A model generated the notes under the pieces. The model was not told where the DNA came from. It saw only the letters and a program-made list of their open reading frames with translations, and did no database searches. Made by a program: the position numbers and the translations under genes. From Paenibacillus rhizosphaerae (lineage in GTDB: Bacteria > Bacillota > Bacilli > Paenibacillales > Paenibacillaceae): a DNA stretch of 56,086 nucleotides. How positions within the stretch are numbered: the stretch's first letter is position 1; every line of letters begins with the position of its first letter. Location of the stretch: assembly GCF_014192015.1 (NCBI RefSeq), contig NZ_JACHXJ010000012.1:1-56086 (forward strand), written 5' to 3'. Below are positions 33,459-40,819 of this stretch, one piece after another.

Positions 33459-33794
33459 ATGAGCAAGAAACTAACCGATAACGGATTGTTTGACAGTTCA
33501 CGGATGATGTTGCCGCAGCATAAAAGCGCGATTCTGGCCCATCAAATGGGTGTGAAGATCGAGACGAAGCCGGTCATCGATGAGCAGGAGTGGCAGCTGA
33601 TCGGGCAGGCTCTTCAGAATTCATTTAACGACCATGTCAAGGTGACACTAACCGTGTTTGACCCTTTTAGTACCCGGGACCTTACAGGATTCGTGACGGT
33701 GATTAATACTTTTCGTAAAGAGATCAAGTTAAGCATAGCCCAAGATGAATGGGAATGGATTAAATTCAGCGATATCATCGCAGCCAGTACATAA
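33459..33794 (+). CDS. yolD: YolD-like protein
   Basis: 111 residues of the YolD-like family: SRMMLPQHKSAILAHQ opening, DEQEWQLIGQALQNS centre and KFSDIIAAS end. YolD genes usually precede a UvrX/Y-family polymerase and are SOS-inducible; here no polymerase follows. It might modulate the host Y-family polymerase, but this is inference. Confidence 0.85.
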   Translation: MSKKLTDNGLFDSSRMMLPQHKSAILAHQMGVKIETKPVIDEQEWQLIGQALQNSFNDHVKVTLTVFDPFSTRDLTGFVTVINTFRKEIKLSIAQDEWEWIKFSDIIAAST

Positions 33795-33800
33795 AGCAAA

Positions 33801-33833
33801 AGGACTTCCGGATCGATCGGAGGTCCTTTTTTT
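33801..33833 (+). terminator. Terminator, left copy of duplicated pair
   Basis: AGGACTTCCG, loop, CGGAGGTCCT and a seven-T run. A near-identical copy, with the flanking AAAGCA preserved, is at 35589-35622. Confidence 0.9.
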
Positions 33834-33899
33834 GTCATTTTGAGGAAAACTATGTTATTTACGCCTTCAAAATTAGTATTTTGTCCAATTGCATTTCGT

Positions 33900-33929
33900 G
33901 CATATTGGAACAAGCAAACACCATATATT
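33900..33929 (+). promoter_or_regulatory. Sigma-E-like sporulation promoter
   Basis: GCATATT (33900-33906) fits the sigma-E -35 form KMATATT at every position. After a 15-base spacer, CATATATT (33922-33929) matches the -10 form CATACAnT at 7 of 8. It lies 63 bases upstream of the DUF2935 gene. Use during sporulation in the mother cell is inferred from this match and from the gene content. Confidence 0.6.
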
Positions 33930-33991
33930 GAGTTCAGATTGATTTTGGCCGAATTTCTGGTCTGTAATCATAACGTAACGGAGGTGTTTAC

Positions 33992-34810
33992 TTGTCTGAT
34001 CCGTTTGTAGTCAGATCTTTAGACGAAATTCGCTTTTGGTCACGAATAATGAAAGAACATTCATTATTTCTTAGGTTGGGTTTTAGATGTGAAGACACGC
34101 AATTAATAAATGAAGCCAACCAATTCCAAGCTCAATTTGATGATATAGAACGAAGGGCACATGCATTTTCTGTAGAAACTGATCCACAGACAATCAGAGA
34201 ATTTAATAAAGAAGTTTATAGTGCAGCGGCACATATTTGGGCTTTTAAAAGAAAGGTCCTTGGACTGATATTACAGTGTAAACTTCCTGGCCAGAACAAT
34301 TTCCCACTACTTGTAGATCATATTAGCAGGGAGGCAAATTATTTCAGAAATCGTCTTGACGAACTTAACTCTGGAAGATTAGAGCCTGTACATGATGCAA
34401 TCATTGATGAGAATGTATTTTTCTTAAAAATCATGGCGGACCATGCGAAATTTATCGGGCACTTGCTCGATCCCTCCGAGCGGAAGCTTGTAGAACAAGC
34501 CAGAGAATTTAGCCAGGAATTTGACACCCTCTTGTATCAAGCATTGGATTTGAGTTCTATGCGCCCCCAGTCTCAAACCATTCCTTTATTAAGTCAGTTT
34601 GTTGATGAAAACCGGGTCTCGGTTACATCGCTACGGGATTTCAAAAAGACAGCTCGTGATTTAATAGCGGAATGCCGAATTAAAAGTATTATTCATCCGT
34701 TATTGGCTGATCATGTATTCCGTGAAGCAGAACGGTTCTTATTTATACTCGATATGTTTGAGAAATCGTTGTCAGGCGTCAAAGTGAACAAGAAAGAAAT
34801 ACTTTTTTAA
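33992..34810 (+). CDS. DUF2935 family protein
   Basis: 272 residues made of two related helical-bundle halves (SRIMKEHSLFLRLGF / MADHAKFIGHLLDPSE), the DUF2935 pattern, with conserved Glu and His that could bind metal in a ferritin-like manner. The family is common in spore-forming Bacillales and Clostridia; its function is not established. The start is TTG with CGGAGGTG upstream. It is preceded by a sigma-E-like promoter and followed by YmaF- and YjcZ-type genes. Confidence 0.85.
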   Translation: MSDPFVVRSLDEIRFWSRIMKEHSLFLRLGFRCEDTQLINEANQFQAQFDDIERRAHAFSVETDPQTIREFNKEVYSAAAHIWAFKRKVLGLILQCKLPGQNNFPLLVDHISREANYFRNRLDELNSGRLEPVHDAIIDENVFFLKIMADHAKFIGHLLDPSERKLVEQAREFSQEFDTLLYQALDLSSMRPQSQTIPLLSQFVDENRVSVTSLRDFKKTARDLIAECRIKSIIHPLLADHVFREAERFLFILDMFEKSLSGVKVNKKEILF

Positions 34811-34853
34811 ATATCTGTTTTGATTATAACTAGAACGGAAGGGATAATGCTTG

Positions 34854-35261
34854 ATGGAAATACCAATAACCGGTTTGATAATCCATTCAAATAGTGGATC
34901 CGGTTCCGATTCCGAACATGATCACATGCTGTTTATTACTAGTTGGGATGGAAGGCCGGTTAAAATGCACGTTCATCCTTTTTCAGGGGAAACATCCTTC
35001 GATGTAGGGCACTTTCATCGCTATGCCGGAAAAACAGAACCAGCTCCAAGTGGTATCCAGCATGTGCATAACTATTATGTAGAGACCACGGTTGATGACC
35101 AACATGCGCATTTGATTCGCGGAACAACAGGACCAGCGATTCCATTACCAAGTGGAGGGCACTATCATTACTTTGAAGGTTTCACAACAGTAAACGGGAG
35201 AATTCCACATTCCCACCGTTATAGTGGAAAGACGGGGAACGAGGAAGAGACGTGGTCATAG
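34854..35261 (+). CDS. ymaF: YmaF family His-rich protein
   Basis: 135 residues of the YmaF family with many regularly spaced His pairs (SEHDHMLF, KMHVHPFSG, GHFHRYAG, QHVHNYY, QHAHLI, GHYHYFEG, PHSHRY), suggesting a metal-binding beta-repeat protein. Function unproven. ATG 34854 with GGAAGGG upstream; the TTG at 34851 is the alternative. It probably shares the sigma-E-like promoter with the gene before it. Confidence 0.85.
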   Translation: MEIPITGLIIHSNSGSGSDSEHDHMLFITSWDGRPVKMHVHPFSGETSFDVGHFHRYAGKTEPAPSGIQHVHNYYVETTVDDQHAHLIRGTTGPAIPLPSGGHYHYFEGFTTVNGRIPHSHRYSGKTGNEEETWS

Positions 35262-35292
35262 TTCATACAAAGGTAAAGAAGACCCGAAATTA

Positions 35293-35318
35293 GACCCCGC
35301 AGTCGTTTCCACGGGGTC
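35293..35318. terminator. Hairpin between converging genes
   Basis: GACCCCG (35293-35299) pairs with CGGGGTC (35312-35318). It lies between the YmaF stop and the reverse YjcZ stop and may end both transcripts, although there is no T-run. Confidence 0.45.
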
Positions 35319-35332
35319 CAATGGAAAGATTC

Positions 35333-35431
35333 TTAGAAGAACGATTTTGTGATAATTACCAACAAGATAAACAGCACTAATATAGCTGCCACGCTTGTTC
35401 CAAGACCGCCAAAGCCGCCTACTTCGCCCAT
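35333..35431 (-). CDS. YjcZ family sporulation protein
   Basis: 32 residues: Gly-rich start MGEVGGFGGLGTS and one membrane helix VAAILVLFILLVIITKSFF, the hallmark of YjcZ-type small sporulation membrane proteins. The ATG at 35429-35431 has AAGGAGG seven bases upstream. About 34 bases upstream on its strand is CATATGATA (35465-35473), matching the sigma-K -10 form CATAnnnTA. The -35 match is weak. Confidence 0.85.
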   Translation of the reverse strand: MGEVGGFGGLGTSVAAILVLFILLVIITKSFF

Positions 35432-35588
35432 GTCATTACCTCCTTGATCTATAAGGTACGTTGCTATCATATGAATTTGCCGTGATTTAGTAAGGGCAAA
35501 ATGGAAAAGGTATTTTACAAGTTCAAATTCATGGTCTCCTAGCTGTATAAGGGTGATCCTAACCGTTTGACTTATTGCAAAGCATAAA

Positions 35589-35622
35589 AGGACTTCCGGA
35601 ATGATCGGAGGTCCTTTTTTTA
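35589..35622 (+). terminator. Terminator, right copy of duplicated pair
   Basis: AGGACTTCCG, loop, CGGAGGTCCT and a T-run; near-identical to 33801-33833. It abuts the stop of the reverse XRE gene at 35620. Confidence 0.85.
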
Positions 35623-35847
35623 TTCCCAAAAATCCGCAGCTCGAACGTCGTGCCCGTTTTTACGAAGTGCTGAAATTACCAATACCTTAGATCGTACTTG
35701 AATTTTATCGTCGCTTCTTTCCCCATCACATAACCTGCCTATTACATTTCTGCTTAAACCGGCTTCCTTCGCCAGCCAATCCTGTTTAATTTTGTTCCTG
35801 TCAAGATATCGGCCAAGCAAGGACCTGTTTTTGCCCAAACCATACAT
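35620..35847 (-). CDS. XRE-type helix-turn-helix regulator
   Basis: 75 residues with a Cro/CI-type HTH (LGRYLDRNKIKQDWLAKEAGLSRNVIGRLCDGER, about residues 8-42) and a short C-terminal dimerisation part. It is divergent from the membrane protein at 35975 and probably regulates that promoter. The ATG has GGGGAGG ten bases upstream. Confidence 0.8.
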   Translation of the reverse strand: MYGLGKNRSLLGRYLDRNKIKQDWLAKEAGLSRNVIGRLCDGERSDDKIQVRSKVLVISALRKNGHDVRAADFWE

Positions 35848-35974
35848 AACACGATCGCCTCCCCTATTTTTCAGGGTGGACAATCTATGAAAAATTTATT
35901 CATTGGTTGAAGCAAATTGACCGAGCCATGCTACATATGTATTTACCATTCGACCCGAAAGGTGGTGGTAAAGA

Positions 35975-36181
35975 ATGATGAGCTTGGTTCCTTTTGTCCA
36001 GTTGGCTGTTGTTGGAATAGCGTCCCACTTTATCGAAAACAAAATTGAACGTTCTGGGCACGGCGGCCGGGTTGTCTACGTCAAGATGGCGACATATGTA
36101 ATTTACGGCTGCATTGCCTTGTACCAGTGGCGGATCGCTCTCCGGATGATTGGCATTGCTTTCGGTGTCCACGTCCCTTGA
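35975..36181 (+). CDS. Small membrane protein upstream of FtsK-like gene
   Basis: 68 residues with one or two hydrophobic segments (SLVPFVQLAVVGIASHFI and VIYGCIALYQWRIALRMIGIAF). AAAGGTGGTGG precedes the ATG. It forms an apparent unit with the FtsK-like ATPase and replication-relaxation gene, so it may be their membrane partner. Family not known. The 119 bases after it contain a TTCAGC...GCTGAA inverted repeat. Confidence 0.65.
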   Translation: MMSLVPFVQLAVVGIASHFIENKIERSGHGGRVVYVKMATYVIYGCIALYQWRIALRMIGIAFGVHVP

Positions 36182-36300
36182 CGGCATATTCAGCTGCATA
36201 TGCTGAAGCTCATGTATTTGCACATGTTTCATTACACGAGTAATACGGGCCCAAACGCCCGACGCATAGCCAAAAATCAAAAGTGTTAGGAGCGAAGCGA

Positions 36301-37524
36301 ATGGTAGTGAGCGGAGTGACGTTAGCAGCGGCGGCAAAGCTGGCCGGCGCGGGCGGGAGTGGGGCGGCAGCCTGGCTTGTATGGCGGAGTATGCCAGAGC
36401 AGGTGTTCAGGCGGAAGCTGATGTATTTATTTCGATTCGGGAACCTGTATTACAAGATCATCGGGTATAAGGGTCGGGAGCTCCGGAGCTACCCAATAAT
36501 TAAACGAGTGTCATCATACCTGGACCGAACGGAGGCAGCGTTCGTTCTCCCGGTCGGTATTGACCCGGCAAGAATTAACGAAAATGAATGGCTTTTCCGA
36601 CAGGTGTTCGGCGCGGGCGCGGAGCTCTCCATGAGCGAGGATGCAAAGACCTTTGTACTGAGCGTGTATAGCACCTCTGTGGCTCCATTTGAGTATGACG
36701 CGGCTGAGGTGGATGAATGTATTCCCGGACTGAATCTGCCCATCTACGTGGGCCGTAGTCGGTCTGGTGACGTGGTCTACGACATGGTTGAACATCCACA
36801 TTTGCTGATTGCTGGAGAGACCGGCAGCGGGAAGTCAGTAGCCCTCCGGTCGGTACTGACCACATTGATCCGCAGGGTGCCGGAACTGGAGCTATACTGC
36901 GCCGATATGAAGCGCAGCGAGTTCCATTTGTTCCGCGGGATCGCACAGGAGGTGGTAATGGATGCGGCAGGCTTGCAGAGGATTGTGCTGAAGCTGCGTC
37001 GGCAGATGCGTGAGCGCGGGGACCTCCTGGACCGTTACGAGGTCGCGCACGTAAACGACCTGCCGGCATGGGACCGGCCGCCGTACATAATCCTAGCCGT
37101 GGATGAGGTGGCTCTTCTCAAGAAGAAAGCAGACATCATGGAGGGAATAGAGGAGATCGCGACGATCGGCCGCGCTCTAGGGGTATTTTTGATTCTATCC
37201 ATGCAGCGGCCGGATGCCGACGTTCTTGACGGCAAGCTCAAAAATAACCTGACCGTCCGGATGGCTTTCCGACATGCTGATGAGATAAACAGTCGGATTA
37301 CGATCGGCACCGGGGAGGCGGCTGCCATCAAACAAAGTGAAAAAGGCCGCCTTGTGCTGAAGCTAGACGGATGCCGATACGTTCAAGGTCCGCACCTGGA
37401 GCTTTCTGCAGCCAGGGAGATGCTTGAACCGTATAAAAATTTGGAGCCGACTGCAAGCGAAGCGCAGGCGCCCCGGGAGACCGCAGAGGAGCAGGATGAA
37501 TACGTGGAGGTGGGTCTATTATGA
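36301..37524 (+). CDS. FtsK/SpoIIIE-like DNA translocase
   Basis: 407 residues. The N terminus has a short hydrophobic stretch (VTLAAAAKLAGAGGSGAAAWLVW). The ATPase carries Walker A GETGSGKS (172-179) and Walker B IILAVDEV (about 263-270), followed by LSMQRPDADVLDG, the FtsK-type sensor region. Phage and plasmid FtsK-like proteins move DNA, but the role in this phage is unclear. ATG 36301 has TTAGGAG upstream. It overlaps the next gene by four bases. Confidence 0.88.
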   Translation: MVVSGVTLAAAAKLAGAGGSGAAAWLVWRSMPEQVFRRKLMYLFRFGNLYYKIIGYKGRELRSYPIIKRVSSYLDRTEAAFVLPVGIDPARINENEWLFRQVFGAGAELSMSEDAKTFVLSVYSTSVAPFEYDAAEVDECIPGLNLPIYVGRSRSGDVVYDMVEHPHLLIAGETGSGKSVALRSVLTTLIRRVPELELYCADMKRSEFHLFRGIAQEVVMDAAGLQRIVLKLRRQMRERGDLLDRYEVAHVNDLPAWDRPPYIILAVDEVALLKKKADIMEGIEEIATIGRALGVFLILSMQRPDADVLDGKLKNNLTVRMAFRHADEINSRITIGTGEAAAIKQSEKGRLVLKLDGCRYVQGPHLELSAAREMLEPYKNLEPTASEAQAPRETAEEQDEYVEVGLL

Positions 37525-38123
37525 TCGACCGCGACAAGGCTATTCTGGCCGATCTGGAGCGGTTCCGGTGCCTGTCTAGGGATGATATAGCGGAGCTCCA
37601 CTTTTCTCGCACGAAACATCCCGTCACCCACGCCAACATGGTTCTGAAACGGCTGCGGCGTGATGGCCTGGTCAAATGTTCGACTGATCGGCGAAAGTAT
37701 ATTTATTTCCCTGCGGAACGAACGATCAAAACGGATTCGCAAAAAGCAAATCATTTCCTGGCTATCGCCGAATTTTATCGGCAGCTGCGGCGAGTGGAGC
37801 AGCCGCGGTTGTTCCAGGTGGAGCCGAAGTTGGGAGGAAAGGGGCTTCCGGAACCGGACATCTTCATGATCTGGAAAGGTGTGCCTTGGTACGTGGAAAT
37901 CCAGCGGACCCACTTCACCCAGAAGGTCATGAATGAAAAACTCAAGCGATATGAGGCTTACTATGTGGGCGGCGAGTGGGAAAAGGAGTCCTGGCAGCCG
38001 GCAGCGAAGAAGCTGTTTCCATATCTGTGGATCGTAGGCGTTGGCCGATATAAGGTTGATGGCCGTCCATACCGTATTTTTCAGAGCACAGTAGAGGAGA
38101 TGGTCAAGCGAATTAGGACTTGA
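37521..38123 (+). CDS. Replication-relaxation family protein
   Basis: 200 residues. A winged-helix N terminus (RDKAILADLERFRCLSRDDIAELHF, VLKRLRRDGLVKC) and a nuclease-like C-terminal part with PEPDIFMIWKGVPWYVEIQRT, where D-x(n)-ExQ resembles a restriction-type core. It fits the replication-relaxation family often found beside FtsK-like genes in Bacillales mobile elements. The mechanism is unknown. Confidence 0.8.
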   Translation: MIDRDKAILADLERFRCLSRDDIAELHFSRTKHPVTHANMVLKRLRRDGLVKCSTDRRKYIYFPAERTIKTDSQKANHFLAIAEFYRQLRRVEQPRLFQVEPKLGGKGLPEPDIFMIWKGVPWYVEIQRTHFTQKVMNEKLKRYEAYYVGGEWEKESWQPAAKKLFPYLWIVGVGRYKVDGRPYRIFQSTVEEMVKRIRT

Positions 38124-38147
38124 TCAATGTATTCAGCATGGTAAACT
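38120..38147 (+). promoter_or_regulatory. Possible promoter for lipoprotein gene
   Basis: TTGATC, a 16-base spacer and TAAACT, each 4/6 to consensus, 35 bases before the start at 38182. Weak. Confidence 0.35.
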
Positions 38148-38181
38148 TTAGGGAAATGGTAGCAGATCAAGGGGGATGTAA

Positions 38182-38733
38182 GTGAAACGGGGATTTGTCT
38201 TATTAATTATCACGATCTTTATTTTAAGTGGATGCAGCGGTGGGAAACAAACTGAAAAAATCACCAAGGATGACATGGGTATCGAAAAAATCGACAGTGG
38301 TAAAAAGGTCACGTATGGAATGAGCCGAGTGGATGCTGAGGCAGTTCTGGGAACAGGGGAAAAGTCGGGTTCGAGGGGGCTGTTTGAATATGGTTCTGGT
38401 GTCTTTGTAGCATACAGAGATGATGCAGTAGTAGCAATAATGTTGAGCGACGAGTCCAAGGGTGTGTTCAAAACGACTCGTGGTGCTGAGGTCGGCATGC
38501 TAAAAGCAAAGCTTGAAGAGATATACGGGCATAGTTATTTACCTAACGAATCAGAATCGAATTTGGATTATGTTTATGACAGTAAGGCAGGGAAGTATTT
38601 AGACAAAAACTCTCCGAGGTTGTCAGATGAAGAGGCTACAAACACTTATGTAATTTCCGCGATGTTTAATGAAAATGGTTATGCAGATCGGATCTATTTG
38701 CTTGATAATAAATATTCAATTTACGGGGAATAG
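38182..38733 (+). CDS. Lipoprotein with SmpA-like domain
   Basis: 183 residues. Signal KRGFVLLIITIFILSGC with lipobox (Cys18), a Lys/Glu linker, then a domain with KVTYGMSRVDAEAVLGTGE that resembles the small BamE/SmpA-like fold. The protein is surface-anchored and AT-rich. GTG start with AAGGGGGAT. A lysogenic-conversion or superinfection-exclusion role is possible but not shown. Confidence 0.75.
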   Translation: MKRGFVLLIITIFILSGCSGGKQTEKITKDDMGIEKIDSGKKVTYGMSRVDAEAVLGTGEKSGSRGLFEYGSGVFVAYRDDAVVAIMLSDESKGVFKTTRGAEVGMLKAKLEEIYGHSYLPNESESNLDYVYDSKAGKYLDKNSPRLSDEEATNTYVISAMFNENGYADRIYLLDNKYSIYGE

Positions 38734-38758
38734 GGGCTCTAACGGGCCTCTTTTTTAT
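38732..38758 (+). terminator. Terminator after lipoprotein gene
   Basis: AGGGGCTC, a TAAC loop, GGGCCTCT (two wobble pairs) and TTTTTT. It separates the accessory region from the immunity region. Confidence 0.7.
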
Positions 38759-38816
38759 TTTGAAAAATAAACCCTTGAGTAGCGGCCCCCTAAATTATTG
38801 AAACCACGTCTCACCA

Positions 38817-39230
38817 TTAAAAATCAGGATCTAAGAAAGACGGTCTCCAAGCATATTTAGACAACACATTCATCTCCATAACAATCTCGATGTCGGTCAT
38901 TTGAACAACTAAATGTTCAATATCTGCTAAGTGAAAGAAAGGTGTATATTTTTCACCTCTCATTTGGTTGATTCTCTGCTTTAAACGGGGTACAAAAATA
39001 CCGAAATAATTGGGATGCTTAACACTCATAACCAGATCTGCTTGTGTTACAGAAAGACCGAGAGAATAATCATTTAATTCTTCCCTTGAAATCTTTTGAA
39101 AAGGTGCTTCGATAGGAATATAAAACGCCTCTGATTTCCAGTCAAAGCACCCATCATTTGGTTTAATCAACATCCATGCAGGCAACATTCCTTGAGATTC
39201 ATAATCGTAGATGACTGAAATATTAAACAT
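38817..39230 (-). CDS. Lysogeny-operon partner of the repressor, unknown
   Basis: 137 residues, not recognised. Mixed alpha/beta, no membrane segment, and it contains KHPNYFGIFVPRLKQRINQ. It overlaps the repressor stop by 8 bases and so is cotranscribed with it in the lysogen. Genes in this position often give immunity-linked or defence functions, or modulate the repressor, but nothing in the sequence proves either. Confidence 0.7.
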   Translation of the reverse strand: MFNISVIYDYESQGMLPAWMLIKPNDGCFDWKSEAFYIPIEAPFQKISREELNDYSLGLSVTQADLVMSVKHPNYFGIFVPRLKQRINQMRGEKYTPFFHLADIEHLVVQMTDIEIVMEMNVLSKYAWRPSFLDPDF

Positions 39231-40146
39231 CGAACTCCACCTTTGTTACTTGTCCTTGAATGAGAACTTCTTCTATAGGATAGTGCCGGGGAGGTATTCT
39301 TCTGTTTGATGCCCGGAGCACAATAGTGTCATCCTCATAATAAACTCGCTTTAAAGTACCTTCTTCTCCATCAACAATAACCACACCAATTTTACCATTC
39401 TCACAATGGTTTTGTTTTCGGACAAGTACGCGCATACCTTCATAAATCCCCTCTTCGATCATGCTGTCACCTTTGACAATAAGATAGAAATATTCCGCGT
39501 CCTTAACAGCATCGCGTGAGGTGACTTCGTAGCCAATAATGTCCTCTTGTGCAAGTGAACCGTATCCAGCTCTAATTTCACCATATATAGGGATTCTAAC
39601 GAGTTCTAATTCAGAGTCGCTTTTAAAGTGATTGATTGTACCGAGCTCATTTTCCAGTGCATGGGCAATGTTTTTCTTTAGCTCCGTTGTTGCTCCCATA
39701 TACTCAATAAATTCTTTGAAAGATTCTTTAGATTCTACCGGAGTTTTCCCCATGTCTGTTGCAAAGTCTTCTAGGTCTTCTTTGGTGAAGTATGTTTCCA
39801 GTACATTAGACCCTACATCATGAAAATTATTGTGATCAAACCGTGAAATTAGATTTTGTAATGTTTTATCGATTTCCTCATGAGTTGAAAAATAATTCAA
39901 AACCGCAGCTTTCTTCGTATCTTCAAACCCTTCAAAGTACCCGGCCTTTTCCATGAGTTCCGTCTGAGATATATTCAGGCCTTCAGCCAGTTTTTTAATT
40001 GTATCTGGTCTCGGGGTATCTCTCAATCCGTTTTCTATCCTTGAGATTTGTGCATTACTCACACCTGATTTCGCTGCAAGCTGATTAAGGCTAAGGCCCT
40101 TTTGTTCACGTAGTTTTCTCAAAAATTCTCCGAAACTTGAACTCAT
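39223..40146 (-). CDS. CI-like repressor with S24 autoprotease domain
   Basis: 307 residues. HTH at about 6-60 (LSLNQLAAKSGVSNAQISRIENG), a helical linker to about 180, and a C-terminal S24/LexA-like domain with cleavage site Ala193-Gly194 (EIRAGYGS), nucleophile Ser228 (KGDSM) and general base Lys266 (GTLKR). It is therefore expected to self-cleave on RecA activation, giving SOS induction. The linker is longer than usual. GAGAGGAG precedes the ATG. It is expected to bind the operators at 40229-40375. Confidence 0.93.
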   Translation of the reverse strand: MSSSFGEFLRKLREQKGLSLNQLAAKSGVSNAQISRIENGLRDTPRPDTIKKLAEGLNISQTELMEKAGYFEGFEDTKKAAVLNYFSTHEEIDKTLQNLISRFDHNNFHDVGSNVLETYFTKEDLEDFATDMGKTPVESKESFKEFIEYMGATTELKKNIAHALENELGTINHFKSDSELELVRIPIYGEIRAGYGSLAQEDIIGYEVTSRDAVKDAEYFYLIVKGDSMIEEGIYEGMRVLVRKQNHCENGKIGVVIVDGEEGTLKRVYYEDDTIVLRASNRRIPPRHYPIEEVLIQGQVTKVEFDV

Positions 40147-40214
40147 TAATAAGCTCCTCTCTTTGATCCAATCAACCCGGCCAAGTGATGACTCTCGTTG
40201 ATCTCACAAATGTT

Positions 40215-40243
40215 AATATACATGATTATTCCCATTAGGTAAA
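40215..40243 (-). promoter_or_regulatory. Repressor-maintenance promoter
   Basis: On the minus strand TTTACC (40243-40238), a 17-base spacer and TATATT (40220-40215). The -35 lies inside the first operator, so repressor binding would shut this promoter off (negative autoregulation). TG precedes the -10. Confidence 0.65.
40229..40242. promoter_or_regulatory. Operator 1 (TTCCC-N4-GGTAA)
   Basis: TTCCCATTAGGTAA, one change from the perfect dyad TTACC-N4-GGTAA. It overlaps the -35 of the repressor promoter. Confidence 0.65.
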
Positions 40244-40262
40244 GAAAATCGGTGAAAAAACG

Positions 40263-40276
40263 TTACCGAGTGGTAA
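40263..40276. promoter_or_regulatory. Operator 2 (TTACC-N4-GGTAA)
   Basis: TTACCGAGTGGTAA, a perfect dyad whose centre is 34 bases from operator 1. Confidence 0.75.
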
Positions 40277-40326
40277 AACTTGCCTCAAACGGTCGAATAA
40301 GAACAAATATTCTGTTTTTTGGGGTT

Positions 40327-40340
40327 TTACCCAATGGTAA
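40327..40340. promoter_or_regulatory. Operator 3 (TTACC-N4-GGTAA)
   Basis: TTACCCAATGGTAA, a perfect dyad, 64 bases centre to centre from operator 2, and within the likely rightward promoter region. Confidence 0.75.
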
Positions 40341-40361
40341 TGATGTGTTACCTTATTAGTG

Positions 40362-40375
40362 TTCCCACTTGGTAA
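40362..40375. promoter_or_regulatory. Operator 4 (TTCCC-N4-GGTAA)
   Basis: TTCCCACTTGGTAA, same variant arm as operator 1, 35 bases from operator 3 and just upstream of the cro-like start. Confidence 0.7.
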
Positions 40376-40401
40376 CAGAATATTCATAGGAAGGAGGAAT
40401 T

Positions 40402-40668
40402 ATGACAATGAGATTGACGCTAAACATTCCCAAGACATTAGAATTCATGGATCAGAAAGGTTGGAGTGAAACTGACTTGGCAAATAAGATTGGTTGCTCT
40501 CGTGTTCAAGTTTATCGGGTATTGCGCGGACAGAGAGCGCCAGGCAACGAATTTATCGCTGGTCTCTTAAGTGCATGTAGAGAGATGGGGTTCAACGATC
40601 TCTTTATTTTTGAAGAACCGTTACCATTCGGTAACGAGGTGGACGAGGAGGAAGTTCCTAATGCTTGA
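40402..40668 (+). CDS. Cro-like HTH protein
   Basis: 88 residues with an XRE HTH (TLEFMDQKGWSETDLANKIGCSRVQVYRVLRGQRAP, about residues 12-47). First gene of the rightward early operon, divergent from the repressor. AAGGAGGAAT gives a strong start. It likely competes at the same operators to favour lytic growth. A fifth operator sequence lies near the end of its coding region. Confidence 0.85.
   Translation: MTMRLTLNIPKTLEFMDQKGWSETDLANKIGCSRVQVYRVLRGQRAPGNEFIAGLLSACREMGFNDLFIFEEPLPFGNEVDEEEVPNA
40621..40634. promoter_or_regulatory. Operator 5 inside the cro-like gene
   Basis: TTACCATTCGGTAA, a perfect copy of the operator dyad, within codons for PLPFGN near the 3' end of the cro-like gene. 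It could support looping or a roadblock for early transcription. Confidence 0.6.
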
Positions 40669-40819
40669 CAGTAAAAATCAAATTCCAGAAGTTCAAGCCT
40701 ATTGCAACAATCTTCAAAGATTTCTCGATAGTGGGCTCGTTCGGTTTGACAGGGTTGACCTCCTGAAAATGGAGTTGGCAAGGCTCGAACGTGAAATTGG
40801 CATCCGCCCGCAGCCATGA
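40661..40819 (+). CDS. Small early protein
   Basis: 52 residues, helical (EVQAYCNNLQRFLDSG, DLLKMELARLEREIG). The ATG overlaps the cro-like stop, with GAGGAGGAA upstream. Family unknown. Confidence 0.65.
   Translation: MLDSKNQIPEVQAYCNNLQRFLDSGLVRFDRVDLLKMELARLEREIGIRPQP

Noticed and set aside
35938..35968. Operator-like half sites upstream of the membrane-protein gene at 35975
   Set aside because: TTACCATTCG and a later GGTAA are present, but the spacing does not match the TTMCC-N4-GGTAA dyad.
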